This document shows, one piece after another, positions 58,392 to 64,000 of a DNA stretch of 64,000 nt; positions within the stretch are counted from its first letter, which is position 1; every line of letters begins with the position of its first letter. Location of the stretch: assembly GCA_007570785.1 (NCBI GenBank), contig ML660777.1:3549436-3613435 (forward strand), in the 5' to 3' direction. The notes under the pieces were generated by a model, which saw only the letters and a program-made list of their open reading frames with translations, did not search any database and was not told the DNA's origin. A program made the translations under genes and the position numbers. The DNA comes from Antilocapra americana. Lineage: Eukaryota > Chordata > Mammalia > Artiodactyla > Antilocapridae.

Positions 58392-59510
58392 TGCTGTTGT
58401 TCAGTTACTAAGTCCCGTCCGACTCTGCAACCCCATGGATTGCAGCACACCAGGCTTCCCTGTCCGTCACCATCTCCCAGAGTTCACTCAAACTCATGTC
58501 CATAGAGTCAGTGATGCCATCCAACCATCTCACCCTCTGTCATCCCCTTCTCCTGCCCTCAATCTTCCCCAGCATCAAGGTCTTTTCCAATGAGTCAGCT
58601 CTTCAAATCACGGGGCCAAAGTATTGGAGTTTCAGCTTCAGCATCAGTCCTTCCAATGAATATTCCGGGTGGATTTCCTTTAGGACTGACTGGTTGGATC
58701 TCCCTGCAGACCAAGGGACCCTCAAGATTCTTATCCAACACCAGAGTTTGAAAGATCAATTCTTCGGAGCTCAGTCTGCTTTATGGCCCAACTCTCATAA
58801 CTACTGGAAAAACCAGAGTTTGGACTTTAGTCAGCAAAGTGATGTCTCTGTTTTTTAGTATGCTGTCTAGGTTTGTCATAGCTTTCCTTCCAAGCAGCAA
58901 GCATTTTTTAATTTTATGTCTGCAGTCATCATCTGCAGTGATTTGGGAGCCCCCAAAAAAGAAAATCTGTCACTGTTTCCATTTTTTCCCCACCTATTTA
59001 CCATGAAGTGATGGGACCAGATGCCATGATCTTAGTTTTTGAATGTTGAGTTTTAAGTCAGCCTTTTCACTCTCTCATCTTCATCAAGAGGCTCTTTAGT
59101 TCCTTGTCACTTTCTGCCATTTGAGTCTTATCATCTGCATATCTGAGGTTGTTGATATTTCTCCTGGCAATCTTGATTTCTGACCTGTGGTTCATCCAGC
59201 CCAGCGTTTTACACGATGCCCTCTGCATATCAGTTAGATAAATAGGGTGACAATATACAGCCTTGTCTTCTCCTTTTGAAATTTTGAACCACTCAGTTGT
59301 TCCACGTCCGGCTCTAACTGTTGCTTCCTGACCTGCACACAGGCTTCTCAGGAGACAGGTAAGGTGGTCTGGCAGTCACATCTCTGTAAGAATTTCCCAC
59401 AGTTTGTTTTGATCCATACAGTCAAAAGCTTTAATGTGTCAATGAAGTTGAAGTAGATGTTTTTCTGGACTTACCTTGCTTTCTCTAAGATCCAATGAAT
59501 GTTTGATCTC
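58392..59510 (-). repeat. BovB 3' third, antisense, 1.1 kb
   Basis: From the tail (ttcagttactaagtcccgtc) through the RT C-terminal region (ctgcatatctgaggttgttg, gggtgacaatatacagcctt) to gtcaaaagctttaatgtgtc and ctaagatccaatgaatgtt. Multiple small deletions and no open ORF. Confidence 0.93.
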
Positions 59511-59514
59511 ATGC

Positions 59515-60185
59515 CATATGCGAAAATTAACACAAAATATATCATAAATTTCAATGTAAAAACCAAACATTATCAGGAAAACATAGGAGAAAATCTTTTT
59601 GACCTGAGATTATGCCAATATTTCTTAGATATGACCCCAAAATACAAAATATAAAATAACCATAGATAAATGGTCTATATCAAAATTAAAAACCTTTCTT
59701 TGAAATAAGACAAAAAGATAAACTACATATGAGGAGGAAATATTTGAAAATTACACATCTAATAAAGGACTTCAATTCAAAAGATAATAAATTCTCATAC
59801 TCAAGGATAAGAAAACCCCCAATGATATAATCAACAAACTATTTGAACTTCACCAAAGAAGAAACATAGATGTCAAATGACTCTCTGGGGAATTTCAAAT
59901 TAAACTAGCAAAGCAGCCTTACAGGCCTGTCAGGACGACTGAAGAGCTGTGAGGCAGCTGGAGCTCACAGTCTACAACCACCCTGGGAAGTCGGGGCATT
60001 TCACAGTGAGTTATACACACCCCAACACGTGAGCCTGCCATCTAACTCCCAGACGGTTACCTAGGAGAAATTAAAACCTGTGTGTATGAAAAGTCTTGCA
60101 CTGAAATATTCATAACTGCATTATTCACAATAGACAAAAACTCAAGCAACCAAAATGGTTGTCAACAGGCAAATACAGCAAACCG
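59515..60185 (+). repeat. L1 ORF2 segment, sense (older subfamily)
   Basis: 'ggaaaacataggagaaaatc', aaggacttcaattcaaaaga, 'aacttcaccaaagaagaaac' and 'cataactgcattattcacaa' keep ORF2 order but not frame. Confidence 0.7.
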
Positions 60186-60310
60186 ACATGTGTCAGCCGC
60201 TCAGTCGTGTCCGACTCTCTGCGACCCCACGGACTGTAGCCCCCCAGGGTCCTCCATCCATGGAATTCTCCAGGCAAGAACACTGGAGTGGGTTGCCATT
60301 TCCTTCTCCT
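60186..60310 (-). repeat. Bov-tA 3' half, antisense, truncated
   Basis: cagccgctcagtcgtgtccg, actctctgcgaccccacgga, then tctccaggcaagaacactgg. Lacks the tRNA-like head. Confidence 0.9.
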
Positions 60311-60474
60311 GCACTACTTTTTGTAATGAAAGATTTTTGCTAAATATTGAGTAACAATTAATCCACCATCTTTATAGTTCTTACTATAGTCTTTTGGCCC
60401 AAACTCTTGCGTACTGCTCCATATAGTGAGAAGATTTAAAAAACAAAAATTGTGGACTCTTTTGCATGGAAACT

Positions 60475-60715
60475 TAAAGTTTGTTTTTTATTGTGATAAG
60501 AACACTTAACATGGGATCTACCCTTTAACAAATTTTTAGATGCAGGATACTATAATGTTAACTGTAGGCACAATGTTATAGAGCAGATTTCTAGAATTTG
60601 TTCCTCTGGTATAACTGAAGCTTTATACGTGTTGAATAGCAGTTCCCATTTCCCCCTCCTCCAACCCCTGGCAACCACTTCTGGGTTTACATACTATATA
60701 TACATCCAAAAGAGT
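60475..60715 (-). repeat. L1 3' UTR fragment, antisense
   Basis: 'aacatgggatctacccttta', 'cccctggcaaccacttctgg'. Old, diverged L1. Confidence 0.6.
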
Positions 60716-60724
60716 TAGAATAAG

Positions 60725-61025
60725 GATATTAAAGAGATATCAACATTCCCATGTTTATTATTACATTATTCATATTAGCCACGATCTGGAAACAACAAGT
60801 GATTAGATTTAAAAAATGTGGTAGATACATACAATGGAATATTTTTCAGCTTTAAAAAGAAGGAATTCTTGCCATTTACAGCAACATGGATGAACCCAGA
60901 GGACATTATGTTAAGGAAAATGAGCCAGTTTCAGGGCAAGTACTGCACAATTCCACTTACATGAGATATCTAGTGATACTTTTAAAAGAATGGACAATAA
61001 TAAAAAAAAAATAGAACTCTTCACT
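60725..61025 (+). repeat. L1 ORF2 end, sense
   Basis: 'gatctggaaacaacaagtga', 'tacatacaatggaatatttt', acagcaacatggatgaaccc. Decayed. Confidence 0.65.
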
Positions 61026-61424
61026 CTATAATTTTTTTAAAAAAATATATAGAAAAATAAATCTCTGCCAGGGAAGCCAAGGCAAATATGGAAATTTAAA
61101 GTGTGCGTTGCTTTTTAAATTCCCAGATGGTGGTACCAATCTTCACTGGAAATCCATCGTTCCTGGCATCAGTTCTTATTTCCAGACACTCACTCCTCCT
61201 CTAAGCTAGTTCTAGTTTGACCCTAAGGTATGAAGTCTTGAGCATCTGAGCCATTATTATCACGGGTTTGCCTCACAGTCTTACATTAACCTAAAATATT
61301 TTAGTGTTCAGTACAAAGCGTAGGTCTCTGTATATTTCTTTCATTGCTGCTGTCTGTTCTTAGAGATGTTCTCAGCTTTCTGGTTTTAGAGTGCTTTCCC
61401 TTCTAGTTAGAATGACTGTAAGAG

Positions 61425-61535
61425 AAAGGAAAGGCTACCCACTCCAGTGTTCTGGCCTAGAGGATTCCATGAGCAGTCCATGGGGTCGCAGAGTCGGACA
61501 CGACTGAGCGACTCTCACTTTCGCTTTTCATACCA
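61425..61535 (+). repeat. Bov-A tail fragment
   Basis: aaaggctacccactccagtg, catggggtcgcagagtcgga, cacgactgagcgactctcac then tttcgctttt. Both head and middle are missing. Confidence 0.88.
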
Positions 61536-63019
61536 ATTGTACAAATTTTATTTCATGGAACCCTGCTTCAGACTCTGGAAAATGCAAATGTATTCATAGG
61601 GAAGATAACAGACACATATATAGGGTCTTACTACAAAGTACTTAATAGTTGAATTAAGTCCTCTTACAATGGAGTCATTTCTGTTTTTAAGAAGTCCTCC
61701 TGCTGTATATAGTCTTCAGGTTTTGAGTATGCGTCTGTTGTTCATTCCTAATGAAGTCACGGAGGACAAGAGTTGAAGCAAGAGAGTCAGGGCCACAGGC
61801 AGCAGAACACCATCAAACCCATGGACCAAGGCCAGCCTGGCTCAGGCCAGAGCAGGAGGCAGCCAACAGCAGCCAGGGCAGCAAGACCTGGCATGGGTGC
61901 CCGGGTCATGCAGCCAGAGACAAACAGATTGGGGGAGGTCAGAGCCGAGCAAGGCCTCTCGGAGCTCACGGGACAGAAGGGTTGGCCCAGCCCTGCTTTT
62001 CCCTGTGACCAGGCGTTTGTCAAGTGGTTGTATTTCAGGCACTGACTCCGGCTGCCTCGCTGTTCTCTTCTGTCTTCAGCACTTCTGAATGACAGCAAAT
62101 TCCTTACTTTTCGCCCCTTCTGCAGCTCATTCTGAATCTAAGGTTGCTGTTAATATTAATCAAATAGTTAACTAATATTAATCAGGGCAAATTGCAGAAA
62201 CTATCAGTAAGCAATTTGGACTATCTGACTTCTATGAGATATGTAGGTTTTTTCCTTTTTTAAAAGTTTAAATGCCTCATTTCCAAACTGATATTTTTCT
62301 TGTATTAAAACATAGCATTTTTTTTCCTGTGTGGTTTATAGTAGAACATTTATGAAATACTTTATTTAAATGGAATTATGAATGAAATGAGACACTTAAA
62401 TCTATGGTTCTCTAAATCACAAATGCAACAAAACACTATTATGATATAGGTGACTTTTTAAGGTGTCTTTCAGTCTAAAATTAGAAACTAAACTGCCTTT
62501 CTAACTGATTTCAATGTGGGCACCACTATAAAAATATGAAGAAAGTGGTTTGTTTCCCTTCCAGGAACTAGTGATCCCCACAATCATAGGTATGTTTCTT
62601 GTTCCACTGAACTCCCTGGTCCTTAACCCACAAATCCTTAATGTCTAGAGAATGGATTCGGGACCTAGTTCCTAATCTTCTCACCACCAAAGCTTGCCGA
62701 ATAGATAATTCCTTTTCCTCTTCTCTCCATGTACACAGAAACAACATTATAAATGATAATTTCATTGCCACCTGGGAAGGCATAATATCACTTACAAGCA
62801 AAGGAGCTCAATCTTTCATTAGCCTCTGTAGTATATAACGTGTAGTGTCTATACCCAGATGGAGCATACTGGCCGCCTCATTAGGAATTGCTGGCTGTGA
62901 GCTGTACAACTACAGAAAGAAACCCTTACAAACACTGAAAAAAGAGGCATCAGTTCCACACAACATGTTGATCTTTTTAATGTGAAGTGCAGCCTCAGAG
63001 TGGTACAGGTGAACTTATT
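61536..63019. other. Intergenic, includes a GC-richer island at about 61750-62060
   Basis: The island stands out from AT-rich surroundings and is open in several frames. No protein similarity is recognised and it has too few CpGs to call a CpG island by eye. The rest is featureless. Confidence 0.4.
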
Positions 63020-63308
63020 TACAAAACAGAAACAGAGTCACAGATGTAGAAAGCAAACCGATGGGCACCAGAGAGGAAAGGGGAGGAGGGATAAATTGGG
63101 AGATTGGGATTGACATATGCACACTGCAATATATAAAATAGATAATTAATAAGGATCTACTATATAGCGTAGAGCTCTAATGGCCTATATGGGAAAAAAA
63201 ATCTAAAAGAGTAGGTATATGTATTATGCATAACTGGGTCCCTTTGCTGTATACCTGAAACTAACACGACATTGTAAATCAGTGATACTCCAATAAATTT
63301 TTTTTAAA
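63020..63308 (+). repeat. L1 3' UTR, sense
   Basis: 'gggaggagggataaattggg', aggatctactatatagcgta, 'aactgggtccctttgctgta', tacctgaaactaacacgaca, 'gatactccaataaatttttt'. Confidence 0.75.
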
Positions 63309-63369
63309 AGTGTGTCAGACAACTGGTTTGCTGAGTTTCAGCTGTTTTGATTCTGCAGTTAACACCATG

Positions 63370-63660
63370 ACCTTGTACAAGTATTCAGTGTCAGCATTTA
63401 GTGTCTTTATTTATAAAATGATAGATTAATCATCTCTCTAAGGTCCAACTTATTTGCTCATCTTATTCCTGAAAGAAGGAAAATACAAAATCAGTGGACC
63501 CCAGCTCTGCTTTCTGTTCTGTGGTTCTGTGTAGTGAGACCTGGGGGTCAAACTCACTTGCATGCTGCCTGCCCCTATTTCCTCAAGTGCTAAGTAGGGG
63601 TAACTTGACTAACTCATGGGATTGATAGTGAAGTTACAATAATTGGTTATATAAACAGCT
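63370..63660 (+). repeat. MIR-like fragments
   Basis: 'tgtctttatttataaaatga' with 'tctctaaggtccaacttat', and 'ggggtaacttgactaactca' followed by a repeat-like end. Weak matches. Confidence 0.4.
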
Positions 63661-63718
63661 TGAAATAATTTATTATACTATAATGTATTATACGAATGTA
63701 AGGGACTCTCCACTTAAA

Positions 63719-63831
63719 ATGGTGCTCAGTTGCTCAGTTGTGACTAACTCTTTGTGACCGCATAGACTGTAGCCCACCATGCTCGTCTGTCCATGGAATT
63801 CTCCAAGCAAGAATACTGGATGGAGCATGCA
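63719..63831 (-). repeat. Bov-tA 3' half, antisense, truncated
   Basis: gtgctcagttgctcagttgt, 'gactgtagcccaccatgctc', ttctccaagcaagaatactg. Confidence 0.88.
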
Positions 63832-64000
63832 CAGGGACCCATAGGGATAAAGAGGACTTCTTTACCACTTCCCCCCTCAGTCAATTCTTTTTTACCATCC
63901 ACCCCCTCCCATTACTGATCCTGAGGTCCTTATCTTTTCAGGCATCTAGGTCAGACTCAAGGGTACTTTAATGTTGCCATTTATATTATTCCAAGTCAAG

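Overview
The window is nuclear DNA of a ruminant, most likely a bovid. The evidence is dense ruminant-specific retroposons: Bov-tA/Bov-A SINEs ending in the 'tcgcaaagagtcggacacga' type tail, BovB (RTE) LINE pieces, and young bovine-type L1 3' ends. Two cetartiodactyl CHR SINEs also occur. There are no bacterial-style genes, and nearly all short open frames here are translations of these repeats.

One protein-coding gene is present. Positions 1 to about 15020 hold the 3' end of SHPRH (SNF2/RING E3 ligase acting on PCNA) on the + strand. Five exons with good splice sites (7880-7972, 8628-8714, 9493-9671, 13365-13445, 14841-14937) join to 537 nt, giving the last 178 residues and the stop. They cover most of the helicase C-terminal lobe (motifs IV to VI) and the acidic tail. 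A poly(A) signal follows at 14994. The introns carry BovB, SINE, MIR and L2 debris.

The most interesting structure lies inside this gene. The first four exons sum to exactly 440 nt, matching human circ-SHPRH (exons 26-29), which is reported to encode the 146-residue SHPRH-146aa. The ruminant sequence keeps the device intact. An in-frame ATG sits in TGATGA (7920-7925). Reading once round the circle shifts frame, and the overlapping TGA ends the ORF after exactly 146 codons.

From about 15020 to 64000 no gene is recognised. This 49-kb stretch is probably the interval between SHPRH and the next gene (FBXO30 in human synteny, not seen here). It is a layered record of insertions: old MIR/L2, L1, MLT1 and MER20 copies, then CHR SINEs, BovB and Bov-tA, then a 5'-truncated L1 with a perfect 15-bp target duplication (48011-49083). 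Several insertions have readable target-site duplications, so their boundaries and order can be fixed.
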